Shown here piece after piece: positions 38,190 through 46,455 of a stretch of 64,000 nucleotides of DNA. Source of the stretch: Aliidongia dinghuensis (GTDB taxonomy: Bacteria; Pseudomonadota; Alphaproteobacteria; ATCC43930; CGMCC-115725). How positions within the stretch are numbered: position 1 is the first letter of the stretch; each line of letters starts with the position of its first letter. The DNA is taken from positions 1 to 64,000 of the forward strand of contig NZ_BMJQ01000001.1 of the NCBI RefSeq assembly GCF_014643535.1, in the 5' to 3' direction. The translations under genes and the position numbers were made by a program. The notes beneath the pieces are model-generated. The model saw nothing but the letters and a program-made list of their open reading frames with translations. It did not search any database and was not told the DNA's origin.

Positions 38190-41100
38190 GTGCGGGAATG
38201 GTTGGCATCCATCGGCCTTGGTGCGCGCGCCGATGCGTTCGTCAATCAACAGATCGAGTTTTCTCACCTCGTCGAACTGACGGACGAGGATCTGAAGGAG
38301 CTCGGGCTCACGATCGGCGAGCGCAAGCGCCTGCGCCAGGCTTTGAAGGCGCTAGCCGATGACCGGCCAGCGGGCAACCCCGCGCGCGTGGAGACACGAG
38401 GCCCGGCGGCGCCCGCCGAGCGCCGTCCGCTCACCGTCGTCTTCGTCGACATCGTCGATTCCGCGGCCCTGGGCGAAACGCTCGAGCCGGAGGATCTGCT
38501 CGAGATCATCCGGCAATATCGCGAGCTGTGCGGCCGTATCGTCCAACGCTATGGCGGCGTGGTCGCGCGCTTCGTCGGCGACGGGACGTTGGCATATTTC
38601 TCCTATCCGACCGCGCACGAGGATGACCCGGTGAGGGCGGTCCGCGCGTCGGTCGAGATCGTGCAGGAGCTCGGCGCGCTCGAAACGTCGCTCGGGTTTC
38701 CGCTGCAGGTGCGGATCGGCGTCGCCACCGGGCGGGTCGTGATCAGCGACCTGTTTGCTGGCGGTGCCCTGGAGAAAAGCTCGATCGTCGGGTCGACGCC
38801 CAACCTCGCCGCCCGGCTGCAGGCGCTGGCGCGGCCGAACGGCATCGTGGTCGCGGCGGAAACCTATGTCCGGGTGCGGCGCCGGTTCGAGTGCGAGGAC
38901 CTGGGCTCGCACGAGCTCAAGGGCTTCAAGGCACCCGTCTCTGTATACCGCGTGCTGGGCGACCGGCCGACCGACCAGAAGAGCGCCCGCGAGCATCTGA
39001 CGCCATTCCAAGGCCGATCAACGGAGGTCGCGGCACTGCAGAACGCCTGGCAACAGGCGGCTGCCGGGCGGGCAAATGCCGTGCTCCTCGTCGGCGACGC
39101 CGGCATCGGCAAGTCGCGGCTCGTCGCACAATTCCTCGAACACATCCCCCCGGAGGCGGCCCTCCTGCGCTTCGCCGCCTCGCCGTTCGATCTCGACAGT
39201 CCGCTGCACCCGGTCATCGAGCAGCTTCGGGAGAGCGCCGGCATCGCGCAGGACGGCACGGATGCCGGCAAGCTTGACAAGATCCGCGCCACCCTGGCCG
39301 GCAGCGCGCAGGATCGCGAGCGGGCGTTGCCGGTGATCGCCGAGCTGCTGAGAGTGCCTTGCGCGGCCTCGGACACGGCCGGGATGACGGCGGCAAAGCG
39401 CAAGGAACGTGCGCTCTCGACGCTGGTCGAGCAGGTCCTCCTCGCGGCGGATCGCGCCCCGCTGGTCGTCGTGGTCGAGGATCTCCACTGGCTCGATCCT
39501 TCCTCGCTCGAACTGTTGTCGGTACTCATCGAGCGCATAGACCGTCGGCGCATCCTGCTCCTGCTGACCAGTCGTCCCGGCTTTTCGGCGCCGTGGACCG
39601 AAAAGCCCCCGGTCGTCTGCCTCGGGCTGCAGCGGCTCGGGACGGAAGACATCCTGGAAATGGTGCAGAACCTGGCCGGGAACCGCCCGGTGGCGCTGCA
39701 GCTCGCCTATCAGATCGTCAACAAGACGGATGGCGTGCCCTTGTTCGTCGAGGAGTTCGTGCGTTCGTTGCTGCAGCGCGGACGGGGCGACCTTCTGAGT
39801 GCCGCGCTGCCGGAACAGGGGGGCATGGCGATCCCGGCCTCGCTGCACGAGCTGCTGATCGCCCGGCTCGACCGGTCCGGGCCGGCGAAGCTTGTGGCTC
39901 AGGCCGCGGCGGTGATCGGGCGGGGGGACATCCGTCCGGACCTGCTTGCCGAAGCCCTGCAGACGACCGCGGACAAGCTGCGGGACGCGCTCGCCCTGCT
40001 GGCCGAGGCGGGCCTGCTCTATCCCGACGGCGGGGCGAACGCCGTGCGCTATCGCTTCGGCCACGATCTGGTCCGCGACGCGGCCTATGACAGCCTGCTG
40101 CGCGATCATCGCCGCGACCTGCATGCGCGCGTGGCCCATGCCTTGTTGCGCCTTGCCCCGGAAATCGCCGAAGACCAGCCGGAACTGCTGGCGCTCCACC
40201 TGATGGAGGGCGGCCTGCCGGACGAGTCGATACCCTATTGGCTCACCGGCGGACGACGGAGCCTGGCGCGCTCGGCGCTCACCGAAGGAAACCGGCTGCT
40301 GCGGCGTGCGCTCCAGGCGCTCGATCTCCTGCCTGACAGCCCGGATCGGGTCGAGCGGCGCCTGGAGGTGATGGGTCTGCTCGGGCCTGTGCTGATCGCG
40401 CTCCATGGGCCCGGTTCGACGGAGGCCCATGCGCTCTACGTGACGGCCTACGAGCTCTGCCAGAACCACCGCGAAATGCGCTCCCACTACCCGATCTATT
40501 GGGGTTGGTGGCGGCTGTCGCGCGACTTTCGGGTCATGGCGGAACGCGCGAGCGCGTTGCTCACGCGCGCCTCCGACCGCGGCGACCCGGACCTGCAGCT
40601 CCAGGCGCATCATTGCAACTGGGCGAGCCACTACAACAGCGGCGATCTCGACGGCTGCCTTTCGCATATCGATGCCGGCATGGCGATCTACCGCTCTGGT
40701 TCCTACGAGGCGCACGCGAGCCTCTACGGCAATCACGACGCGCGGGTCTGCGCGCACGGCGAGCTCGCTCAGGTCTACTGGATGCAAGGACGGACGAGTG
40801 CGGCGCTGATTGAAGAGCAGTCCTCGGTCGAGGCGGCCGCGAGCCTGGGGCATCTCGGGAGCATCATTCACGCCAAGGACATGGCGCTGCTGCACCGGGT
40901 CTATCGCGGGGATCATGCCGACGTCTGGCAAATGGCCAACGAGCTCATTCGCTTCGCGTCCGATCACGGATTTTCCGATCATCGGGCGAAGGGGCTGATC
41001 TTTCGCGGCTGGGCAGCCGCCCATCTCGGCGACACGACGAGCGGCCTCGAGGCGCTGCTTGCGGGGCTCGAACGGCAGCGGGAGATCGGGACCCGCGAGG

Positions 41101-41537
41101 ATTTTCCGATCTATGCCTGCCTGCATGCCGAAGCGCTCGCGGCCAACGGCCGAGCGGACGAGGGGCTGGATGAGTTGACGCGCGCCCGCGTCGAATTCGA
41201 GGAGATCGGGCTTCGCATCTGGCTGCCCGAGGTCCTGCGGGTGCAGGCCGAGATGCTGATGCTGGTCGATCCGCACCGGAGCGAGCGCGCGTTGACCCTG
41301 CTCGAGGCGGCGGCCCGGGAGGCGGAGGTCCAGGGCGTCGCGATGCTCGGGCTTCGCATCGCAACGAGCCAGGCCCGGTTGCTGATGTGCGAGCGGCGCG
41401 GCAAGGAAGCCTTGCAGCTCATCCGTGCGGCGCGCGCCCAGGTGCCGGACCGCACGGCTTGCCGAGAACTCGTCGCGGCGGACGCGTTGGAGGGGCGGTT
41501 GCTCGACCGTCGCTCGAATGTGCGCGTGGACCCATGA
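38190..41537 (+). CDS. SAM-domain / class III cyclase / AAA ATPase / TPR signalling protein
   Basis: The 1,115-residue protein has four parts. Residues 1-55 form a SAM domain (LGARADAFVNQQIEFSHLVE, then LTIGERKRLRQAL). Residues 75-260 are a class III cyclase with metal-binding Asp87 (VVFVDIVDS) and Asp131 (FVGDGTLAYF). An AAA/STAND ATPase follows with Walker A GDAGIGKS at 302-309 and Walker B VVVVEDLHWLD, and then a long TPR-like tail. Such cyclase-ATPase proteins act as soluble signalling proteins. The GTG start has GGGGGAG eight bases upstream. The stop overlaps the YcaO start (ATGA), placing it first in the four-gene coupled operon. Confidence 0.9.
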   Translation: MREWLASIGLGARADAFVNQQIEFSHLVELTDEDLKELGLTIGERKRLRQALKALADDRPAGNPARVETRGPAAPAERRPLTVVFVDIVDSAALGETLEPEDLLEIIRQYRELCGRIVQRYGGVVARFVGDGTLAYFSYPTAHEDDPVRAVRASVEIVQELGALETSLGFPLQVRIGVATGRVVISDLFAGGALEKSSIVGSTPNLAARLQALARPNGIVVAAETYVRVRRRFECEDLGSHELKGFKAPVSVYRVLGDRPTDQKSAREHLTPFQGRSTEVAALQNAWQQAAAGRANAVLLVGDAGIGKSRLVAQFLEHIPPEAALLRFAASPFDLDSPLHPVIEQLRESAGIAQDGTDAGKLDKIRATLAGSAQDRERALPVIAELLRVPCAASDTAGMTAAKRKERALSTLVEQVLLAADRAPLVVVVEDLHWLDPSSLELLSVLIERIDRRRILLLLTSRPGFSAPWTEKPPVVCLGLQRLGTEDILEMVQNLAGNRPVALQLAYQIVNKTDGVPLFVEEFVRSLLQRGRGDLLSAALPEQGGMAIPASLHELLIARLDRSGPAKLVAQAAAVIGRGDIRPDLLAEALQTTADKLRDALALLAEAGLLYPDGGANAVRYRFGHDLVRDAAYDSLLRDHRRDLHARVAHALLRLAPEIAEDQPELLALHLMEGGLPDESIPYWLTGGRRSLARSALTEGNRLLRRALQALDLLPDSPDRVERRLEVMGLLGPVLIALHGPGSTEAHALYVTAYELCQNHREMRSHYPIYWGWWRLSRDFRVMAERASALLTRASDRGDPDLQLQAHHCNWASHYNSGDLDGCLSHIDAGMAIYRSGSYEAHASLYGNHDARVCAHGELAQVYWMQGRTSAALIEEQSSVEAAASLGHLGSIIHAKDMALLHRVYRGDHADVWQMANELIRFASDHGFSDHRAKGLIFRGWAAAHLGDTTSGLEALLAGLERQREIGTREDFPIYACLHAEALAANGRADEGLDELTRARVEFEEIGLRIWLPEVLRVQAEMLMLVDPHRSERALTLLEAAAREAEVQGVAMLGLRIATSQARLLMCERRGKEALQLIRAARAQVPDRTACRELVAADALEGRLLDRRSNVRVDP

Positions 41538-42790
41538 GGGCGGACGAGGCCGACGCGGGCGAGAAAGCCTGGTGGGACGGCACCCATCGAACGGTCCCTC
41601 CGGCGGAGACGCTCGCTCGATTGAAGCCGCTCCTGCCGGCGATCGGGGTCACGAGGGTCGCCTGCCAAACCGGCCTGGACCGGGTCGGAATCCCGGTCGT
41701 CAGCGCCATTCGGCCGAACTCCAGATCGATCGCCGCCCATCAGGGCAAAGGGCTGGGCGTGGAGGCCGCCAAGGCGTCCGCCATCATGGAGGCTGCTGAG
41801 GCATTCCATGCCGAAAACATCCGGCACCCGCTGCGCCTGGCGCGCTTCGAGGAACTGGCCAGCCGGGCGCTCGATCCGGCCCGCCTGCCGCTGACCCATT
41901 CGGGCAAGGACCCGCACGCGGAGCGTATCCTGTGGGTCGAAGGCGTGGATCTGCGCCGGCACGAGCACACCTGGGTCCCCTTCGAGCTCGTGAGTGCCGA
42001 CTACACCTATCCGCAACCGGCGGGCAGCGGTCTGTTCCAGGCGACGACGAACGGGCTCGGCGCGGGCAATCATCCGCTCGAGGCCATGACGCACGCGCTC
42101 TACGAGGTCGTCGAACGGGATGCCATCGCACTCTGGCGCGCGGCGCCAGCGCATCTGAAAGCCAAGAGCGCGGTCGATCCCGCGTCGATTACCGATCCCT
42201 CGAACCGCGCGGTGCTCGAACGGCTCGCGGTGGCGGGCCTTGCGGTCCATGTGTGGGATGTGACGTCCGACGTCGGCATCCCGGCCTATCTCTGCCTCAT
42301 CGTGCCGGAGCGGGCCGGCGACGAGACCGAGCCGGAACTGGGCTCGGGTTGCCATGTCGCGCCGGCCGTGGCGTTGAACCGCGCCATGACCGAGGCGGCA
42401 CAGGCCCGCCTGACGCGGATTGTCGGTGCGCGCGACGACTTCATCCCGGACTCCTACGAGGAGACGACGCGGCAGCACAGATACGATACGGCCCGGCAAT
42501 GGCGCGACCTGGCCCGGGCCCCCCGGCGCCCGATGGCGGAGGCGGCTCTTCGGGCAACCTTGCGGGACGACCTGGACCACGGCCTCAGCCGCCTCGAAGC
42601 CGCGGGCCTCGGCCGTGCCGTCTGGGTGGATCTCAGCTGGCCGGAAATCGGCGTTCCGGTCGGGCGGCTCGTGGTCGAAGGGCTGGAGGGGCCGTGGACG
42701 CCGCCCGGGGGCGGCTACGTACCGGGCGCCCGCGCGCTCATGATGGGGCAGGGGACATTGGGGCCGGGGACATGGGGGCAGGGGCCATGA
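41534..42790 (+). CDS. YcaO-family peptide-backbone-modifying enzyme
   Basis: The 418-residue protein carries YcaO motifs: RPNSRSIAAHQGKGLGVEAA, SAIMEAAEAFHAE, and TNGLGAGNHPLEAMTHALYE followed by VVERDAIALWR. These provide the unusual ATP/Mg site that phosphorylates amide oxygens. The family makes azolines, amidines or, with a TfuA partner, thioamides in ribosomal peptides. The PxPxP tail of azoline-forming YcaO proteins is absent; the C-terminus is instead three GQGT-type repeats. No fused E1-like domain is present. Both ends overlap neighbours by ATGA. With TfuA next door, thioamidation is the favoured but unproven activity. Confidence 0.92.
   Translation: MRADEADAGEKAWWDGTHRTVPPAETLARLKPLLPAIGVTRVACQTGLDRVGIPVVSAIRPNSRSIAAHQGKGLGVEAAKASAIMEAAEAFHAENIRHPLRLARFEELASRALDPARLPLTHSGKDPHAERILWVEGVDLRRHEHTWVPFELVSADYTYPQPAGSGLFQATTNGLGAGNHPLEAMTHALYEVVERDAIALWRAAPAHLKAKSAVDPASITDPSNRAVLERLAVAGLAVHVWDVTSDVGIPAYLCLIVPERAGDETEPELGSGCHVAPAVALNRAMTEAAQARLTRIVGARDDFIPDSYEETTRQHRYDTARQWRDLARAPRRPMAEAALRATLRDDLDHGLSRLEAAGLGRAVWVDLSWPEIGVPVGRLVVEGLEGPWTPPGGGYVPGARALMMGQGTLGPGTWGQGP
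42745..42789 (+). repeat. Three 15-bp G-run repeats across the YcaO-TfuA junction
   Basis: Three tandem 15-bp units of the form GGGGC(A/C)GGGG(A/C)CAT(T/G) contain six runs of four or five G, with loops of 2, 5, 2, 4 and 2 bases, a textbook G-quadruplex pattern on the mRNA strand. They encode the last YcaO residues, overlap the ribosome site of TfuA, and the third unit supplies its ATG. The second unit supplies an in-frame alternative ATG at 42772. Confidence 0.8.
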
Positions 42791-43905
42791 CGACGCTCGT
42801 CTTTCTCGGCCCGACGCTGCACGTCGCCGATGCCGCGCGCATCCTGCCGGCGACCTACCTGCCACCGGCGGCACAGGGCGACGTCTATCGCGCCGTGCGG
42901 GCCCATCAGCCGAAGGTCGTAGCACTGATCGACGGGCAGTTCCTGACCTCGGCCGCCGTCTGGCACCGGGAACTGCTCTGGGCGATGGACCAGGGCGTCC
43001 GGGTCTATGGGGCGGCGAGCATGGGGGCGCTGCGCGCCGCGGAACTCCATGTCTACGGCATGGCTGGCGTGGGCCGGATCTTCGCTGCCTATCGCGATGG
43101 GCGGTTCGCCCCCTATGACGACCCGTTCGAGGATGACGACGAGGTCGCGGTGATCCATGGGCCGGCGGAGCTCGGCTCGCAGCCGCTATCCGACGCGATG
43201 GTCGATCTTCGGGCGAGCCTCGCTACGGCAACGGCGGAGGGCGTGATCGAGTTCGAGGCGCGGGACGCGCTTGTGGCCGCGATGAAGTCGCTGCATTTCC
43301 CGGAACGAAGCTTCGGGCGGCTGATCGAGGCAGCCGCCGAGGTCATCGGCCGGTCCCAGGCTGCCGATCTTGGGGAGTGGCTCGCGGTCCGGCCGGTTTC
43401 GCAGAAGCGGCAGGACGCCATCGCCCTGCTGGAACGGCTGGCGATGCCGGCTTCGCCTGCCCCACCGATCCCCTTCCGGTTCGAACGCGCCCTGGTGTGG
43501 GAACGGTTCGTTCTGTCGGCGGCGGCGCTCAGCGCTGAGGAACGCGCCGTACTGAAGAGGCTTGGCGAAGACAAGGCCGCGTGGGAGCATGCCGCTACTT
43601 TGGCGCGTGCGCGGCTCGCACGTCTCGGCGCCGCCGAGGATGGCGATGTCGCGGTCAACGGAGATGCGCTTGCTCGAGAGTTGGACCGTCTGCGCGAAAC
43701 CTTCGGCCTCAACCCTCGGGCGCGGCTTGATCAGTGGCGCCGGGACAACGGGCTTTCGGGCCATGGTCTCGCCGCTCTGCTGGAGCGCGAGGCCCTCATC
43801 GCGGAAGGCCCCGAACCGCCGGGCTTCGAACAGGCCTTGCTCGACGTGCTGCGCATGACCGGCGGATACGAGCGGCTCAGTACCGAAGGACGGGATCTCC
43901 GATGA
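42787..43905 (+). CDS. TfuA-like protein
   Basis: The 372-residue protein has the TfuA-like core in its N-terminal 140 residues: VFLGPTLHVADAARILPATY, GDVYRAVRAHQPKVVALIDG, AVWHRELLWAMDQGVRVYGA and ASMGALRAAELHVYGM. TfuA was named from the trifolitoxin locus. In thioamide-forming systems it is the YcaO partner thought to bring in sulfide. The C-terminal 230 residues are helical and unrecognised, making the protein longer than the shortest homologues. The start overlaps the YcaO stop (ATGA) and the stop overlaps the metalloprotein start (ATGA), so tight stoichiometry is likely. Confidence 0.9.
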   Translation: MTTLVFLGPTLHVADAARILPATYLPPAAQGDVYRAVRAHQPKVVALIDGQFLTSAAVWHRELLWAMDQGVRVYGAASMGALRAAELHVYGMAGVGRIFAAYRDGRFAPYDDPFEDDDEVAVIHGPAELGSQPLSDAMVDLRASLATATAEGVIEFEARDALVAAMKSLHFPERSFGRLIEAAAEVIGRSQAADLGEWLAVRPVSQKRQDAIALLERLAMPASPAPPIPFRFERALVWERFVLSAAALSAEERAVLKRLGEDKAAWEHAATLARARLARLGAAEDGDVAVNGDALARELDRLRETFGLNPRARLDQWRRDNGLSGHGLAALLEREALIAEGPEPPGFEQALLDVLRMTGGYERLSTEGRDLR

Positions 43906-45332
43906 CCGGTATCACGACCGGCACGCGGTTCCGCCTGTTTCCGAAGTTCGCCGAGGGCTATGCGGAGCCGGAGACCGTCGTCCTCAGTCCCCCGCGGGGC
44001 ACCGTCGGCATCGGCCCGTCCGACAGCACGATGTATGCGATCAACGCGCTCGACAAGAGCTCGCCCTATGATCCGCCGGTCTACATGCCGCCTTACCAGG
44101 GGCCGCAGCTCGCGCCGGCGCGCCCCGGCCCCGACGGGAACTTCGACCACATCCCGGTCGAGTCTCCGGAATTCCCGCCGGCGCATCTCTATGGCGTCAC
44201 CCGCTTCACGCTCGACGTCTGGGAACGGTACCTGACCCGTCCCGTGGTGTGGTGGCATGCCGCCGTCTATCCGCGGATCGAGCTCGTGCCGGTCGTGCAC
44301 TGGGACAATGCCCATTCGGGCTCGGGCTTCATCGAGACGGGCTTCCGGCGGAACTACCTCGGGCGACTCGAGCCCTTCTGCTTCAATCTTGACGTGATTG
44401 CGCACGAGACGGGCCACGCCATCCTGTTTTCCGAGTTGGGTGTGCCGACGCCCGCGGACATCCATGCCCACTTCCTCGCCTTCCACGAAAGCTTTTCGGA
44501 CCTCATCGCGCTTATCACCGGGCTGCATTTCCCCTCGGTTGCGGTGCGCCTGCTCGAGCAGACCGGGGGTAACCTCTACATCACCAACCTGGTCAACCGC
44601 TTCGGCGAGATCTCGAAGAGCGAGCAGATCCGCATCGTATCGAACGATGTCGTCATGGCGGACGTGGCCGGCCTCGTCGTTCGCCCCGACGGGACGTGGG
44701 TCGATCCGCTCGGCCTCTACCGCGACGCCCATGCGTTGGCCCAGCCGCTGACCGGCGCTATCTTCGATATCCTGGTCGAGATCTTCCAGGACGAGCTTGC
44801 CGCCCGTCGCCTGATCGCGCCCGAGCTTGATCCCAGAGGCTGGACCCGCGCTGATGTTGCCGAGGCGCTTGAGCCCATCAGCCACGAAACGGCCGCGGCG
44901 TTCGCCCGTTTCCGCGCCGGCTTTCATCAGGCCCTGGTCCACGCCCGCGACGTCGTCGGCGCCAGCATGGCGTTCGCCATCCGTACGCTGCACCCGGAAA
45001 CGCTCACGTTCGACCGCGTGGCCTGGCGGTTCGTCCAAGGGGCGGCGCGGGCCGGGGCCGGCAAGCACCTGCCGGCGATCGTGCAGCATTTCCTCGACCG
45101 CGGCATCGATCCGCTGATCGGCGAGCGTGCCGATGCCGTGGCGCCAGGGTCTCCGCTTTGGCATCGGCTGCCCTATGCCGAGCGAATGCGGCGCATGACG
45201 GCACTGCGGCAGATCTGCTGCGGCGGTATCGCCGGATGCGGTTGCCGCAGCATGCATGATTTCGTCCATGCCCGGCGGCTGCTGCGCCACGATCAACGGG
45301 CCGTCGGTACCGCGATCGGTACTTTGTCGTAG
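43902..45332 (+). CDS. HExxH (gluzincin-like) metalloprotein of the YcaO-TfuA cluster
   Basis: The 476-residue protein has a zinc motif H168-E-T-G-H172 in DVIAHETGHAILFSE and a likely third ligand Glu196 in FHESFSDLIAL, the HExxH-23-ESFSD spacing of thermolysin-like gluzincins. There is no signal peptide or propeptide and the flanking sequence is not that of M4 peptidases, so it is probably cytoplasmic. A Cys-rich motif (QICCGGIAGCGC) near the C-terminus could bind another metal. In context it may cleave the leader of the modified peptide or be a further tailoring enzyme. ATGA overlap with TfuA. Confidence 0.85.
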   Translation: MTGITTGTRFRLFPKFAEGYAEPETVVLSPPRGTVGIGPSDSTMYAINALDKSSPYDPPVYMPPYQGPQLAPARPGPDGNFDHIPVESPEFPPAHLYGVTRFTLDVWERYLTRPVVWWHAAVYPRIELVPVVHWDNAHSGSGFIETGFRRNYLGRLEPFCFNLDVIAHETGHAILFSELGVPTPADIHAHFLAFHESFSDLIALITGLHFPSVAVRLLEQTGGNLYITNLVNRFGEISKSEQIRIVSNDVVMADVAGLVVRPDGTWVDPLGLYRDAHALAQPLTGAIFDILVEIFQDELAARRLIAPELDPRGWTRADVAEALEPISHETAAAFARFRAGFHQALVHARDVVGASMAFAIRTLHPETLTFDRVAWRFVQGAARAGAGKHLPAIVQHFLDRGIDPLIGERADAVAPGSPLWHRLPYAERMRRMTALRQICCGGIAGCGCRSMHDFVHARRLLRHDQRAVGTAIGTLS

Positions 45333-45402
45333 CGAGCGTAGGCTCGGACACTATATGGTTGTGGCCGCTGGATTTTAGGTGGGCAGCAGGGGAACCGAGC
45401 TC

Positions 45403-45981
45403 ATGGCAAAGAATGTGAAGACGCCAGATTCTTTGGCGAGTTTTGGGGAAACTCTAGCTTCCCCGTCGCTGGTCCGGCTGTTCGGCCGCCGTTTCACCGG
45501 CCTCGATGTCAATCTGGACGAGCTGCAGGCGCTGCGGGCACAGCCGGGCCGCGGTGCCTTGCGCGCCCAACTGGATCCGGATCTCGATCCCAAGCTCGCT
45601 CGCATCTACGGCTTCAGCTACCAGGGAAACTATTACAAGCTGAGCGTTGCCACGGTGTTCCTCGTCCACGGCGATGGCGAGCCGGTGGTTGCGGGCCAGA
45701 CCCCGCCGATCGACCTCAGCATTCTCGGCGTCGAATTCAAGGACGAGGTCTTCGCCGAGAGCGTGCGCATGTGGGCTTATGATCAGCTCGACGCCGCGAT
45801 CCGCATCGACATCACGAACGGCTGGCTGCAGGACGTCCTGCTGAATCAGGAACTTGGGTCCTCGGGGAATGTCACGGGCGGCGATCTGGTCGGCCGGTCC
45901 GATCTGGTGGGGCGGTCCGACCTCGTCGGCCGTTCGGACCTTGTGGGGCGCTCCGATCTGACGTCGCGTACGCGACGCTGA
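45403..45981 (+). CDS. Candidate substrate protein ending in DLVGRS repeats
   Basis: The 192-residue protein has an N-terminal part of about 160 residues of unrecognised fold (LDPKLARIYGFSYQGNYYKL, SVATVFLVHGDGEPVV) followed by four perfect DLVGRS hexapeptides (residues 161-184) and a basic end DLTSRTRR. The repeats begin after a Gly-Gly (TGGDLV), a common leader/core boundary. It lies 70 bp after the metalloprotein stop on the same strand. Multi-repeat substrates are known in YcaO-TfuA systems such as thiovarsolin, so this is the best precursor candidate here. A structural role for the repeats is the alternative. The ATG at 45403 follows AGGGGA. Confidence 0.75.
   Translation: MAKNVKTPDSLASFGETLASPSLVRLFGRRFTGLDVNLDELQALRAQPGRGALRAQLDPDLDPKLARIYGFSYQGNYYKLSVATVFLVHGDGEPVVAGQTPPIDLSILGVEFKDEVFAESVRMWAYDQLDAAIRIDITNGWLQDVLLNQELGSSGNVTGGDLVGRSDLVGRSDLVGRSDLVGRSDLTSRTRR
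45883..45954 (+). repeat. Four 18-bp coding repeats for DLVGRS
   Basis: Four 18-bp units encode exactly the same hexapeptide, yet their codons differ at five of six positions (Asp GAT/GAC, Leu CTG/CTC/CTT, Val GTC/GTG, Gly GGC/GGG, Arg CGG/CGT/CGC, Ser TCC/TCG). Identical peptide with drifted codons indicates selection on the peptide and an old repeat, not a fresh slippage event. Confidence 0.9.
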
Positions 45982-46038
45982 CCGGCGGCGGGAAACGCGA
46001 CCGCCATAGGGTGCGGTGCGACGCCCGCCAAACCCATC

Positions 46039-46455
46039 TTACGCGCGGAATAGACAGCGACGCGCTTGATAGGATGCGCGGCGGCCTGAAATCGCCGTGG
46101 TCGCCGCGCCTTTCAAGCCGCCACGCGCGAGTTCATTGAGACTCTCGTCCGGATAGCAGATGACGCTCCGATCCGTGTTGGCGCATTGATGCGGCCGGGC
46201 CGCCCTGCCGTCTGACGGCACGGGCCCGAAACCGAAGCGGGCCGGTCCGCGCTCGACATTGCCGTCCGCGGGCTTGGGGGGAACTGACCCCCACACCAGA
46301 TAGGCGCACAGCGTCTCTACGATATGGGCGGCAATCTCCGATGCCTGCTTCTCGGAGATGGTGCCGTCGGGCGCCGGGTCCACGCCGTGGATCGCCATCC
46401 ACAGTGACAGGTAGCCGGCGATCTCGCCCATCGAGTAGTCGGGACTTTCGCTCAT
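46039..46455 (-). CDS. Small protein of unknown function beside the YcaO cluster
   Basis: The 138-residue protein starts MSESPDYSMGEIAGYLSLWM behind the strongest ribosome site in the area (AGGAGGAGCA-ATG), which selects ATG 46455 over one 14 codons upstream. The first 70 residues look helical (IAAHIVETLCAYLVWG). The last part is Arg/Ala/Ser-rich with Cys in HQCANTDRSVICYPDES and a basic tail ending RRCLFRA. It is convergent with the DLVGRS protein, 57 bp away. It could be an immunity factor, regulator or second precursor; nothing in it is recognised. Confidence 0.5.
   Translation of the reverse strand: MSESPDYSMGEIAGYLSLWMAIHGVDPAPDGTISEKQASEIAAHIVETLCAYLVWGSVPPKPADGNVERGPARFGFGPVPSDGRAARPHQCANTDRSVICYPDESLNELARGGLKGAATTAISGRRASYQARRCLFRA

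Noticed and set aside
37989..38267. 92-codon minus-strand frame between the short ORF and the cyclase gene
   Set aside because: Overlaps the start of the SAM-cyclase gene, no motif, no ribosome site; the 262-bp gap 37928-38189 is taken as the operon promoter region.
45846..46037. Minus-strand frame with RSERPTRSDRPT repeats
   Set aside because: Antisense of the DLVGRS repeats. Codon drift preserves the plus-strand peptide, not this one (E/D changes appear).
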